This document shows positions 51,859-62,884 of a stretch of 64,000 nucleotides of DNA, piece after piece; positions within the stretch are counted from its first letter, which is position 1; every line of letters begins with the position of its first letter. The translations under genes were made by a program, and so were the position numbers. The notes beneath the pieces are model-generated. The model was not told the DNA's origin, did not search any database, and saw only the letters and a program-made list of their open reading frames with translations. Source of the stretch: Hanleya hanleyi (Eukaryota > Mollusca > Polyplacophora > Lepidopleurida > Hanleyidae); contig JAVTVY010020408.1 in NCBI GenBank assembly GCA_036873755.1, positions 1-64,000 of the forward strand. Direction: 5' to 3'.

Positions 51859-52469
51859 TAGCCCCAGCAGGGACCTAATGATACTGTCATTCATTAGGTA
51901 CTGTCATTCATTAGGTCCCACGTACATCCTAGCCACCACCGTCATGTAGAAGCCAGAATCGTATAAACAATGATTTAGTTGCTCCTTACCATGCATTTTC
52001 CGATAAAACATATCACGAACTAGTCCAAATCGTCCGAACGGTCAACATGTTTTGTCTTTTGGAGTGGGTTTCGCAGACTTTTGTACCAGTCCCCGCTTGA
52101 ATATATGATCATCTCCGCCAGGTTTGTTTTTCACGCTGGGGTGTCGACTGCGCAAACAGTGGAGTGTATGGTGTTTATTGCGGCCACCGTTTGCGCAGTC
52201 GACACTCCAGCGTGGAAACAAACATGGCGGAGCGGTTTGAAATTTTCAGCGGCGACTGGTACAAAAGGCGGCGAAACACACTCCAAAAGACAACAGATGT
52301 TGGCCGTTCGGACGATTCGGACTAGTTCATGATACGTTTTATCGGAAAATGCATGGTAAGGAGCAACTAAATCATTGTTTATACGATTCGGGCTTCTACA
52401 TGATGATGGTGGCTAGGATGTACGTGGGACCTAATGAATGACAGTATCATTAGGTCCCTGCTGGGGCTA
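51859..52469. mobile_element. 611-bp palindromic element, TIR TAGCCCCAGCAGGGACC, 9-bp TSD CATAACTGA
   Basis: Two arms of nearly 300 bp are inverse partners. CATAACTGA at 51850-51858 is repeated at 52470-52478. The uninterrupted site exists at 39400 (family F end). Long inverted repeats with a 9-bp duplication fit Mutator-like (MULE) fold-back elements. Confidence 0.88.
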
Positions 52470-52994
52470 CATAACTGATAATATTAAAACTTCCAATAAA
52501 GATTACATTTTGCTTCGAAAGTAACCTTACACATCCCATTGCATAGATCTTATAGTTAGGAAGAATAGGTGTGCAATTTGGAGCACATTCTTGGTGTAAC
52601 TTTGTGTGATGATATTATGTGACAAACAAAAGTAATACCAATGCAATAGTTTGAAGTGAATCTATCATGATGTAAGCTACAGGAAAATATGAGGATATGT
52701 CATCGGTGGGGGGGTGGTTGTTTAGAAGATACAGGTGCAAAACCGAGTCAAGAACTTTAATATTTATTTGGTCCTAGGGTCCCAGAGGTGGGGATATGCT
52801 CTCCCTGCAGGGTAGTCCAAAACTTCAACATTTACTAGGTCCTGCAGATGGATAGATAGATAGATAGACATACAGACGGGCATCATTGTGGTACCTTTTT
52901 CGAGCTAAAATGGGGGAGAGGAAAAACATCAAAACATAAGACGCTACCTCTCCGGTTTTTATCGTATCGCATGATGTGAACATAGAACAGAAAC

Positions 52995-53056
52995 TAGCCC
53001 CAGCAGGGACCTAATCTAATGATAATGACAGAATCATTAGGTCCCTGCTGGGGCTA
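52995..53056. mobile_element. 62-bp relative of the palindromic element, 9-bp TSD AACAGAAAC
   Basis: TAGCCCCAGCAGGGACCTAA and its complement with almost nothing between. AACAGAAAC at 52986-52994 is repeated at 53057-53065. The second 9-bp duplication confirms the family's target length. Confidence 0.9.
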
Positions 53057-53221
53057 AACAGAAACGAAACACTTACCTTGAGCAGAGCCCCACAGCACGC
53101 AGAAATAGACAACAGTACACGAAGTGCTCCCGCCGTCACTCAGACCAGTCTGTCTAGACATTGATTTTCATTAAAAATAAATTTCTACATCTAGATTTTC
53201 CTTAATTTTCCTAATTTTTAA

Positions 53222-53527
53222 TTAAATATCCATTAAAATGGATGTGAATTTAAGAATGTTGTTCGTCGTGAGATCAGCGGCTATCTCTTCAAAACACAGA
53301 TTTGTATACAGCGATGTCATATCATATGTAACAAGGATAGCACTGCTCGGGATTGCATTTTCTATTTCATTAATGAAATTTGAAGTATCCGCCAGATACT
53401 GGTATGTATGTTGCTTTTTAATACTGAGCAACAGGAAGAAATCCAAGTATCTCCCCAGTTTCGAAGTAGGTGAGATCTGATTCGTGTAGCGTTTTCTCTG
53501 TTTACTAGAGAAGCGTATTGTTTTCAT
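53222..53527 (-). pseudogene. Penelope-like element reverse transcriptase fragment
   Basis: Encodes ISPTSKLGRYLDFFL, DTSNFINEIENAIPSSA and ILVTYDMTSLYTNLCFEEI, which closely follow the RT start of Penelope-like elements (ILVTxDVxSLYTNIP). The frame ends before the catalytic YxDD region. No GIY-YIG domain was seen. A truncated, dead fragment. Confidence 0.75.
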
Positions 53528-54836
53528 GCAGTCTCTAATGAGTTAGAATGAATTAGTTGATATGCGGCGTTTGTTGTCTATCAGGATACTATTCTTCTCA
53601 ATTAAGGTCGCAGGGATAAGTCGTGTTACTTGTATGAATCCCTGAATTGTTTATGTATGTCCTAATTATTTTGTAGTTGTAAATATTTTGACCAATAAAA
53701 ATATTTAGTGCTCAATTTAAAAAGCATTGAAATAACATTAGGTTGCATTAAACAAAATTGCCTTCCTGTGAATTAAATAAAATTAGTGTAGTTTGTCATA
53801 TTTGTATTGTTCAGTGTCCTTATAATTATTGTAGGTAATAATTTCTTTTTATTATATGATAGTAAAAAAAATTATTACATAATAGCTTGCATTCTGTAGA
53901 AAACAGCAGTTACCTCCCCTTGAAGCTCCACACAATGGTGGCCGTCTTCGAGAGTCCTGCTCGTGCAACCAAAAACTTCAATTAACACAAATCCTAACAT
54001 GATTCAATTAATCGATTTACCCCCAACAGAGCCACTAACGACCTATTAGCAGTTGGGCAGAGCTCCCTACCGGACTATCCCCAGCATAAACAGCATTGGT
54101 CTGTGTGACGGATTGGTCTCGGTGACGGCGGAGCACTTCGGCCCCTTATAATAGGGTTGTGAAGATTACTGGCTATGAATGGCTATTGAATGTATTGTTG
54201 TGTATAAATCCTCCTTTCTCAAAACATACTGGAGAAGAACGCTGCAGCAGACGTGTCTTCGAATCTGTGTCAGTGGCAGGTACAACAGCCCTTTTCATGA
54301 TTTAGATGGGCACTGCCCAAATCATCCTTCAAATCATCCTGCTGGCAATCAGGCAAACTAAAACAGGGTAGTCTGACTTTTCTATCGCCCTTCAGTCCCA
54401 CGGCGGATAAACATTATAAGATTTTCGCTTTGACACTCCATGTCGATTTCAGCATAACTTCAGAGGTAGTCTGGACAGAGATGAAATTCAAACCAGTCAA
54501 AACTCAAACCTCGCTGCGGATTGGCTTGATAATCTGCTTCAGCGCGCTTACTGATTGGTTGAAACCCATTTAGTTATTTATATTCAGAACAGCTATCGGT
54601 ACCTAACCAAGCCAGTGTATCGATAGTAACCTATGGATTGTTACACTGGCTCGCGAGGATGGGTCAAAGCCTTCTGCAGCGCCCATCAAAAGATGGGCAC
54701 GATTCCACGTAGGGCTCCCCCTACCCCATCCACTTGGCTGTATGAATGTCAAACACGTGGTGGTGAACAGCATAACATCATGCTGCATGGTTCGTATTAT
54801 ACACATGGTAAGTGCGTCCATATTTGGGGCCGATAA
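53528..54836. other. Non-coding gap
   Basis: No exon was recognised. AT-rich to about 53900, then mixed sequence. An inverted pair GCCAGTGTA/TACACTGGC lies near 54610-54650. Confidence 0.4.
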
Positions 54837-54981
54837 GGCCCAAGTAAACGTTGCCGCCCCAAAACAACCCATGATGCAATGCATAACATTGACAGCCCTT
54901 CTAGAGATGTTTACATTAGAAAAGCATTGGCCAATGACTTGCACGGAAGTTTGTTTTGGGGCGGCAAGGTTGACTTGGGCC
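54837..54981. mobile_element. 145-bp MITE, 31-bp TIR GGCCCAAGTAAACGTTGCCG
   Basis: The termini of 31 bp are inverse partners with two mismatches. It lies at the edge of the inverted family F copy. No certain duplication. Confidence 0.65.
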
Positions 54982-54984
54982 ACG

Positions 54985-55831
54985 ATGGCCATTATGCCGA
55001 AGAGCCTTTGTTTAAGCCGAAAAAGCCACAACAACGACGATTAAATGCGGTTTGTTTTCGTAAGACAATTTCAACTGATTCACATTTCCTGACCTAAGGC
55101 TGGTTAAAATGAATTTCCTGTTTAGCATTATTTTTTTATATAAATCTGGGTAGGGAGGGCGGATTTTTTTTTTTTTTTTTTTAAGTGGCGTGTGTGAATA
55201 AAATCATCAATAAACCTTGCTTGAATAGTTGAATTTCTGCTCTGAATAAAGTAGGTGGCATCCATCGTTCTGCTCTGCTGTTTGCCTTCATAATTGTGGA
55301 TTTTCAAAACGTTGGTTGTCCACAAGTGATCGTCGATAATTTGGCAGATAATGGATGGCATTTTCGCAACTTTGAGGCGCCCACGCTTCACAACTCAGCA
55401 GGCTCGGTTATCTACAAAATGCGGACTTGGGCCTCGGAAACGGACATTTGAGTCGAAAACGGACTTTTGGGCAAAAAAAAAAAAAAAAATTATTTTTGGG
55501 GCGGACGAAATTTCGGGGGCGGGCGGTGATGCTAAACAGGAATTTTTTTTTAACCAGCCTAATACACAACGTCTTTGGGTTGAATGTAAACGCCGAGTGG
55601 CAACGTCACGAAGCCAGTGGTATGACGTAGCTCTCCGTTTTCTTACGTATCGGCTTTGTGAGGTTGCCTTGAAGGACAGGCGGCGTCCGGCTACGTCAAT
55701 TCCATGTTCCACTATGGTAACGTTAACACGTGATTATTCGTATGTGGTGTGTAGCTGACCTAATACGAACTATTTATGGGATGGCAATTGACCAATGGGC
55801 TATCAAACAAACTACTCTGAGGCATAATAAA
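54985..55831 (-). repeat. Family F repeat, copy 4 (inverted, interrupted)
   Basis: The complement of the family F sequence, with CTACTCTGAGGCATAATAAA at its end. Split by the 462-bp element at 55098. Confidence 0.8.
55098..55559. mobile_element. 462-bp Harbinger-like MITE, TIR GGCTGGTTAAAATG, TSD TAA
   Basis: Termini of about 31 bp starting GGCTGGTTAAAATG are inverse partners. TAA at 55095-55097 is repeated at 55560-55562, and other family F copies have the uninterrupted GACCTAATAC. A TWA duplication with GG ends fits PIF/Harbinger. T- and A-runs inside; no transposase. Confidence 0.85.
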
Positions 55832-58630
55832 TGATATTCATACTCATAGTCATAACAGCAGGGTCTAACAATTTAATCATGTTTTCAACTACACATTACA
55901 ATTTAATAATAATGTGTTCACTATATTAATTATAACAAAATTGAAGTTGATTGTGATCGAATTATTACAGACCTTGCCATACTGTAACCCTAAAATGTTT
56001 TGAGGTTATGGAATTAACTTTATCGTTTTGGTATGATATGGTACTAAACTTGTGTGGCTAATGTAATAACTGTTACATGGCAGTTTGTATAACTGTTTAC
56101 CCTGCCTGTCATTTCCCTGCATGTATTGTTTTGCCCTGTCATGTAATTTATTACCTTGTTTGCCATTTGTCCCCTGATCTCTACTTTGTGAATATTCATT
56201 CCAATAACTGTTCTTGGTAGTATGACTGTGGTGCTTTATTGAGAGAGGAAAGAAGGGAATGACCCATGACTGGGGAGTGTATTTTCACTCCGCCCTCATT
56301 TTTATCCTGGAAGATTATTTTGAACCAGTGATAACTGATACACATTTGTACTATATTTTCTCAGTATTCAAAGAAATATGTCATTAAGTTTGGAATAATG
56401 AATATTTTGGCAAATATTCATGAAAATATGTCCGCTAAAATGAGTTGAAAATATTTCTTCCAGGTTAAAAGATTGGCTATAGTAGAAATTGACAGGTCAA
56501 CAGACAGGTCCTTCTTTGTTCTCCCAATAAAGTGGAAGCCTGCAATTATACAAACATATACGAATGTTCAGATAAAGTTATTTTTCCAATATTATATCAT
56601 GTACATGATTTTACAGTGATTCATAAAGTTTACTCATTTGGTGTAATCAAGAATTGACTTTGTTTTATTGTGATGTTACAATCTGAACAACACCACCTTC
56701 AAAATAGCGCATCAGTAATATTCGAATAAGACTTCGCCATCAGGTCCCGTTTTAGCCTGTCTGGTAAAGAAAAACATGATGATTGCCTACATTGCATCAG
56801 AGAGGGTGCAAATGGGTTGTTATTTGCATGTTGCATAGCAGCATCTGATAAGGAAACCTAACCAGAAACTAGGCCTGAAGGCTTATCAAGGAATCAAATT
56901 GGTGGCATGACTACTTTATTGTCCTTTGACCATGCAAATGAGAAACAAACTTGTATGTCACAGTGAATGAGCTGTGTTGGTCATATAAAGAAATGTGAAA
57001 TTGTACCTGGAAATGGAGGGTTGCTGTATCATTGTTCAATATTATAAAATATTAACTCCACAGAGCAGATGCATAATAAATTCTGTGCAATTCTGTTCTC
57101 TTCATGTTTGTAAAATGTCTTGACATTGCACTGGTATTCATGATATTTTATTGTCCTGCACCATTCATACACCTGGCGAATAACTCGCCCAAGTAAACTA
57201 TCCGGGTGAAGCGAAATCCTTAAATGACCGCAGAAACAGTATTTCATCTATCTTCAAATTATTTTATAGTTATTCATCCTATGGATGGATTGATGTATTT
57301 ACTTGGGCACTCCATCGTGATGGGCAGTGGTCATGCAGGACATGGCATGCAACCGATTCTCCCCAAAACTTCCTACACAACAGTGTAACCTAGACAATTA
57401 TTGTCTATCTCGAATTATTCTATCTCGAAGGCCATAGACGTCCTCTCGCATATTCATATCGACCACAATTACAACATCAATGGATACAGGGAGCAAGCCC
57501 ATGAATAAACCCATAACCACACAATTTTGCTATGTTGTATCATACAGATTTCTCCCTCAACCTATTATACATGAATACCCCCCTAAGGAATTTGTGTCAC
57601 TCTCTACTGGTTTAGCCAATCACACTCTACTGGTCATGCCAATCATTGCCGTGCAACCGATTTCCCACCATCTTTTTACGCCTGCATGCCTTCATCCATT
57701 GTAATCCATTGACAGTATAAATTGCCCATATGTTGTTTAATTTGTCAAAGAAAAATTATTTGCCGACTATCAGTTTGCGATAGTGGAGCGGACTGATATT
57801 TATCGGTCGTCTCATATTCCCGCCTGAACGTACATATTTATTACCGTACATATGGTATTGGATATTAGAAAGAAGGAAAATATCAGTAAGATTGATGATT
57901 CTGAGGGAAAGAAAGCTGCTTTTGCTGTTGAGCGACGCACCAGTCGGTGCAGCCAGTGTCACCCAAAAGAAGTTGCATGCATTTATGAACGGCAATAAGT
58001 TATCAAAGGTTATATTTTCAATACATCCTCAGAAATTGCTGTTTACTTTCGTGAATATGGGTACATGAGTAATACTATTTTTACACATAAATCGTATGTC
58101 AGGCTTTGTAATAATAAATAAAGAAGTTTAATTTTCCACGATAATTTGGGTCAAGCCATGAAAGTGCTGGTCGGTGCGTAATAGAGAATCTGTCAACGGG
58201 GCTGCTGGTCGCTATATTCCAATACAAAGATGATAATGAATTATATTTTGAAACTGCGGACATTGAGGATCATACCTCACATGTAGTAGGACTCCATAGT
58301 GGGGTCAGATTGGGGCTTACTTTATGACATGCAAGTGGGGCTTAGCGCCCCTGCTATGGGGACTGGCTTTCTAGGGTAATGGATGATTAAGTGTAGCATG
58401 GTGTAAGTGGCGAGCTCAGAATGTAGAAGTGTATTGAATAAGACAGGGCTCAAATAAGACCTTATTTGTCATCATTATTGCAATTCTGCTCTTTAGCGGT
58501 GTTCCAGTACATGAATGGTATGGGGCATGAGATTCTTGAAATTGTATGTGTGCATGCAAGCTCTGGTATCAGGAGAGGTGTGGGGTTTCTGGTGTTTAAA
58601 TTGAATGTGCAATGATAGAAGTTTTCTTTC
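55832..58630. other. Non-coding gap
   Basis: 2.8 kb of AT-rich sequence without a recognisable exon, RNA or repeat boundary. Short open frames only. Confidence 0.4.
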
Positions 58631-58643
58631 GAAAAAGCTGGGT

Positions 58644-58659
58644 GGCCCTGAAAAGGGCC
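58644..58659 (-). terminator. Histone-type 3' stem-loop, distal copy
   Basis: Minus strand GGCCCTTTTCAGGGCC, a perfect match to the replication-dependent histone mRNA stem-loop, followed by ACCCA. A purine word CGAAAGAAAAC about 12 nt on resembles the histone downstream element that pairs with U7 snRNA. Confidence 0.85.
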
Positions 58660-58666
58660 GTTGGGT

Positions 58667-58682
58667 GGCCCTGAAAAGGGCC
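58667..58682 (-). terminator. Histone-type 3' stem-loop, proximal copy
   Basis: Same 16-nt stem-loop, preceded by CAAAC and followed by ACCCA. It lies 18 nt after the transposase stop codon. The two copies are 23 bp apart, a tandem duplication. Confidence 0.85.
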
Positions 58683-58700
58683 GTTTGATGCGCCCATTAT

Positions 58701-58960
58701 TCAATACCCAGAGGCAGCGCCTCCCCTCAGCACAACATGTGGGATCACTTTCTTCAAGTGGCTTATAAATTGTTGGCATAACTCGGGGGTCACTCCTTTC
58801 CAGAAGACTTCGATGCCTGACACCAGCTCTTCTTTCTTTGTAGGCCTAATTTCTTTAGCCAGGTAGCGCTTCAACATTGACCACACCATTTCGATAGGGT
58901 TGAGATCTGGCGACTCTGGTGGTGTTCTCCAGTGGCTGATGTTATTCTGGATTAGGAATT
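58701..58960 (-). CDS. Transposase exon D (catalytic Glu, stop)
   Basis: The acceptor is CCTGTTCGCAG. It encodes FLIQNNISHWRTPPESPDLN, PIEMVWSMLKRYLAK and the C-terminal CQQFISHLKKVIPHVV. The stop at 58701-58703 is 18 nt from the histone stem-loop. Confidence 0.85.
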
Positions 58961-61363
58961 CTGCGAACAGGTCATAAATAAAACAGTTTGCAAGATTAAA
59001 TTCAATTTTGCAAGAACACGTTTTAAACAAATTTGCACACCATTTGATTTAAACCTGTGCACTGATTGCTGATGAAATGTAATCATCAGTTGGTGATGTA
59101 AGTTTCTGGGGTTTTTTTTGCTGGAAATCTTTTTTTTCTTTTTTAACATGGTAAAATTTCTGGGGGTTTTTGGAAATTTAGATTCTCTTCCTTTTTTACC
59201 AGAAGTGATACTTCATGTGCACTGAATTATTATTTGAACATGTAACATGCATATTTCAAGTTACCTTAATAGAGTATTTATTGGTACATGATACTCAAAA
59301 TTAGATCATGATCGTCTCTAGTAAAGAACCGTATCTAGCAGAGAACCCATGTAGTCGCCATGTTTAGAATGATTTGTCAGTACGAGATAAGAGAGACAAT
59401 TCAAACTTATCTCCGATATAATGTTTTCTATTGTGTAGACATTTGACATGAAAATAACGCCATTTTTGCAAGAGTATATTCTGGCGATCGGCAAAATCAA
59501 AAGCATGTTACACATGAGGGTGTATTATGAAACAGGTTACACTTGAAAAACAACACAAAAAATATTGGTTTGTAAATCATATTTTCTTACTTTATTTGCC
59601 AGAAATTGGCTCGAATGCATGTTCATATTATCAGATGTTACCAGAAACACAGGTTGTGCGCACACTCTGAGCTTGTGTTGACATACCAAGGCGATGGAAA
59701 TTGAAGATGGTCATGTTGCAGGTGTCCTGTAGAAATGTTAACTTCAACACAAGCTCAGAGAGTGCACACGAGCCAGGTGTCCGATAACCAGTACCTGTAA
59801 ATTTATAAAAATATCACCAACACTCATACCTTTAGTGCTGTTGCTCGTGTGTTTCGGGTCATTGTCTTGAATAAATCTAAAACCCTCTGGGTAGACATCC
59901 CTTGCGAATGGTAACAGATTCTCTGTTAGAATGAGCTGGTAACCTTTACTTTCCATGATGCCTGTAAAAACACAGATGTTTGAGGCACCACGGAAAGAGA
60001 TACCAGCCCAAACATGAACCTAGAGGCAAAAGAGGAAGTTATTGTCAGCTCTTCAAAGATACAAAAAATGTGATTTTCAAATATAGGCTATGGTCAAATT
60101 ATTCAGATGGAGACCAGAGTGAATTTTAATATATTTAATACCCAAGATACTTCACAGATATGCATTAAAAGCTAATCGGTGGTGATACAAACAATAAAAT
60201 AGGGTGTCTTATTTAATAATGTCATCAAAGCGGATTGTAGGACACAAACGGTACACAGAAGGGAAAAACAATGTTCTGTGGCCTCTGGTGCATATATTAC
60301 AACCTCAATACCTTGTACACAGAAAAATACACTTTATTCTTCAAATTTATTCCATTTGCAACTATGGGTGGTTAGTGTGCTCACTACTGACACTGAAGAA
60401 CTTACACGCCACATTAGTGTGCTGTTAAAGGAATGGGAGTACAGAAATATGGATGATGCATACTTTGAAAGGGTGTTTTGGTTTCCCAACTTTGCCGATG
60501 ACAGTGGCCTCATCCTTTCGATGGAAGCGCATATGTCCGCTCCTCATCACCTCCACCGAAGCTTCATCAGTAAAGAGGACATCCTTGAATTGCTCTTTTC
60601 GAGCAATGCACATGAGAGCATACACCAGGCGCTTGCCCTTGTTGGCCTGACGAATAAGTTGGCAGTATCTGTAATAAGTTATTAACAATTATTGTATCGG
60701 GAAGGATTCTGTTGTTAAAATGTCACAACCATGACCGGTATATCAAAACAAGACTACAATGCAGTTGTGATATTACCAAAAGTGGAAAAAGGAAGGTCTA
60801 TCTGACATTTCGCCCAATGCGCTTGTAAATGAGAGGCAAAAGTTGTCCTTTCTCCGGCTTTTTCGACAATACAACAATGTAAAGAAATGCATCTTTGTAG
60901 CAACTAATACTTTGATATATGACATACCAAAACTGAAGGTCCAGCACAGGACAGGGTATATTGAATTGATTACTGGTTTTGGAGCCTCCGGTGACTGTAA
61001 CCCCAATGCAAATGATCTGTGTATAATATATGTTTTGGACAACTGATCCCAAAATTTGTGTGGATATTTCCAGCATGTGCCTGAACTACTGTGTGATATG
61101 ATATGAATTTATTTCATCCTAAGAGGGAGTAGGGCTTGTACATGTACCTTGTTTGCTTCTTTCTCCATCCATGCTTATATACCTTTCTCCGGAGACATTC
61201 TTTGCTCACCTCTACTCCGAACACAGATTTTAAGTTGACCAGCAGTTCTGCTATTGTTATACCTCGGTCACTGGCGATCCAGTGATCCAAAGCATTGCAA
61301 TGCGAAATTGTGAGCAGAGTAGGTCTTCCAGGTCTGTGCTGGTCAGAAATTGTATCTGTTGAT
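58701..61363 (-). CDS. Tc1-like DD34E transposase gene, four exons (5' end missing)
   Basis: Exons on the minus strand: 61363-61148, 60668-60464, 60019-59830 and 58960-58701. Junctions are GT-AG and phases (2, 0, 1) agree, giving about 288 residues to a TGA. The first exon carries a helix-turn-helix-like region (QHRPGRPTLLTISHC, VYKHGWRKKQTR). The catalytic core follows: first Asp in DVLFTDEASVEV, second Asp in FIQDNDPKHTSN, Glu in SPDLNPIEMVW. There are 34 residues between the last two, so DD34E. The C-terminus (CQQFISHLKKVIPHVV, AASGY) is typical. The start codon exon was not found. Introns and the absence of nearby terminal repeats make domestication or an intron-bearing element lineage possible. 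Confidence 0.82.
59830..60019 (-). CDS. Transposase exon C (second catalytic Asp)
   Basis: The acceptor is TTTTGCCTCTAG and the donor GTATGA. It encodes VHVWAGISFRGASNICVF and FIQDNDPKHTSNSTK and ends in phase 1. Confidence 0.82.
60464..60668 (-). CDS. Transposase exon B (first catalytic Asp)
   Basis: The acceptor is ACTTATTACAG and the donor GTATGC. It encodes YCQLIRQANKGKRLVYALM, then DVLFTDEASVEV and ends PKHPFK in phase 0. Confidence 0.8.
61148..61363 (-). CDS. Transposase exon A (HTH region)
   Basis: The acceptor is CTCCCATTAG and the donor GTACAT. It encodes STDTISDQHRPGRPTLLT and ends HGWRKKQT plus two bases of the next Arg codon. Confidence 0.75.
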
Positions 61364-62110
61364 CTAATGGGAGAAAGAAAACAAAGGGTTCAATATACAT
61401 GTATGCATGCAAGATGATGCAATGGCAGAGCCAGTGATTTGTGAGACTCGACAGAATTCAAGGAGTTTACCGGGACAAAAAAATGTTTCTGATGTTTCAG
61501 AACTAATTTTACTACTATCAGCAATAATTATTATTAAACCAAGTGAAAACAAGTGTTGGAAACAAATTTTATAAATATGTGCAAGTTAAATTAATGATAA
61601 TTATACTATTTCTTAATAACATATTTCTTGCCCAAGATTAACCACAAAAATATGAGAACTAATGAGCTGAAGGTGATATACCCCAGCAGTAGTTGACCTA
61701 CATGTGCTTTCCATGGATACAGTACCGGGACAGTGACATTTCCAACACGAGCAGGCTCGCGTTTGTCTGCATTTGTTAAGGAAGGGCCAAGGAGAACAAA
61801 GTTATATTATATATTTTTTCTCCTACAGACAAGCGGGCACTTTAGGGCTGGAAATGGAATGGTTCAGATATCGAGTGCCTTTGCGCTCATTCAGTGTATA
61901 AAGGAAAGAATGTTACTGTGTTATTGCGGGGGGAGGTAAACGCACTCTCCCTGAACCGTGATTAGCTGTTTCACGAGGCAGTATTTTGTATTCTTGCAAA
62001 ACCTGTTGCTATGTGAAAGTTTACCCTATTTACAACATTTACTTGCACACAACACGCACAACACAGAAGGTTAGAATGCAACTTCACAACTCGGGAATAT
62101 CATATTCATT
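61364..62110. other. Region upstream of the transposase exons
   Basis: Expected to hold the missing 5' exon. A minus-strand stretch near 61730-61770 with an ATG is possible but matches nothing. No terminal inverted repeat partner was seen. Confidence 0.35.
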
Positions 62111-62340
62111 TCAAGCATAACTTGGGTTTCGAATCAGACCAAAAAAGTTCTTGTACAACTATGGCCCATGTGGGACCTGTGTACCAAATTTCAGAAAGAT
62201 TCATGCAGATGTTTCATTGGGAAATTCAAGATGGCCGCCTGGTGGCCATATTGGACTTTGGAATACAACTGAAAAAAGTATATTGCACAACGGACGAACT
62301 GACGACGGACCACGGACGAAAAATGATTTGAATAATAAAA
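62110..62340. repeat. Family A repeat fragment
   Basis: Holds TGTGTACCAAATTTCAGAAA, CAAGATGGCCGCCTGGTGGC and a CGGACGAACTGACGACGGAC tract. One diverged unit plus an end-like tract without the hairpin. Confidence 0.7.
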
Positions 62341-62509
62341 TGTGAAACACATCTGAAGTGCCAGTAGCATATATGTATGGTGACATTTAATGTTTGGAAT
62401 GAAATTGAGGAGTGCCGATTGAATGTTCCGAGTGAATTTTGCTATTTAAGAGTAACCAAAATGGTCTGCGGTGATGTTGAACCAGTGAAATGCCTAAATT
62501 CTGAAGCGT

Positions 62510-62884
62510 AACTTGGATTCAAGGGGAGCCTGTGTACCAAATTTGAGAAAGACCCATGCAGTAATTCCTCGAGAATTCATAAAAAAAATTTCACTCAGAA
62601 ATAAAGATGGCAGCCATATTGGATTCCAAATGGGACCAAAAAGGTGTCTAGCACAACTACACCCCAAGGGGAACCTGTGTACCAAATTTGAAAAAGATCC
62701 ATGCAGTAGTTCCTGGGAAATCGCGATAACAAGGTTTCATAGGGGAAATCCAAGATGGCTGCCTGGTGGCCATATTGGATTTTCGAATACGACCAAAAAA
62801 GGTTTCTTGCACAAATAGACCCCAAGGGGAACATGTGTACCAAATTTGAGAAAGATCCATGCAGTAGTTACTGAGAAATGACAA
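62510..62884. repeat. Family A 157-bp units, left of the insertion
   Basis: About two and a half units. The last breaks at GAGAAATGACAA, where the family B element has inserted. Confidence 0.85.

Noticed and set aside
54603..55034. 143-codon minus-strand open frame
   Set aside because: Spans the 145-bp MITE and part of an inverted family F repeat. No protein similarity was recognised.
58701..58760. A histone coding sequence just upstream of the stem-loops
   Set aside because: The adjoining frame is a clear transposase C-terminus. None of the core histone tails is present.
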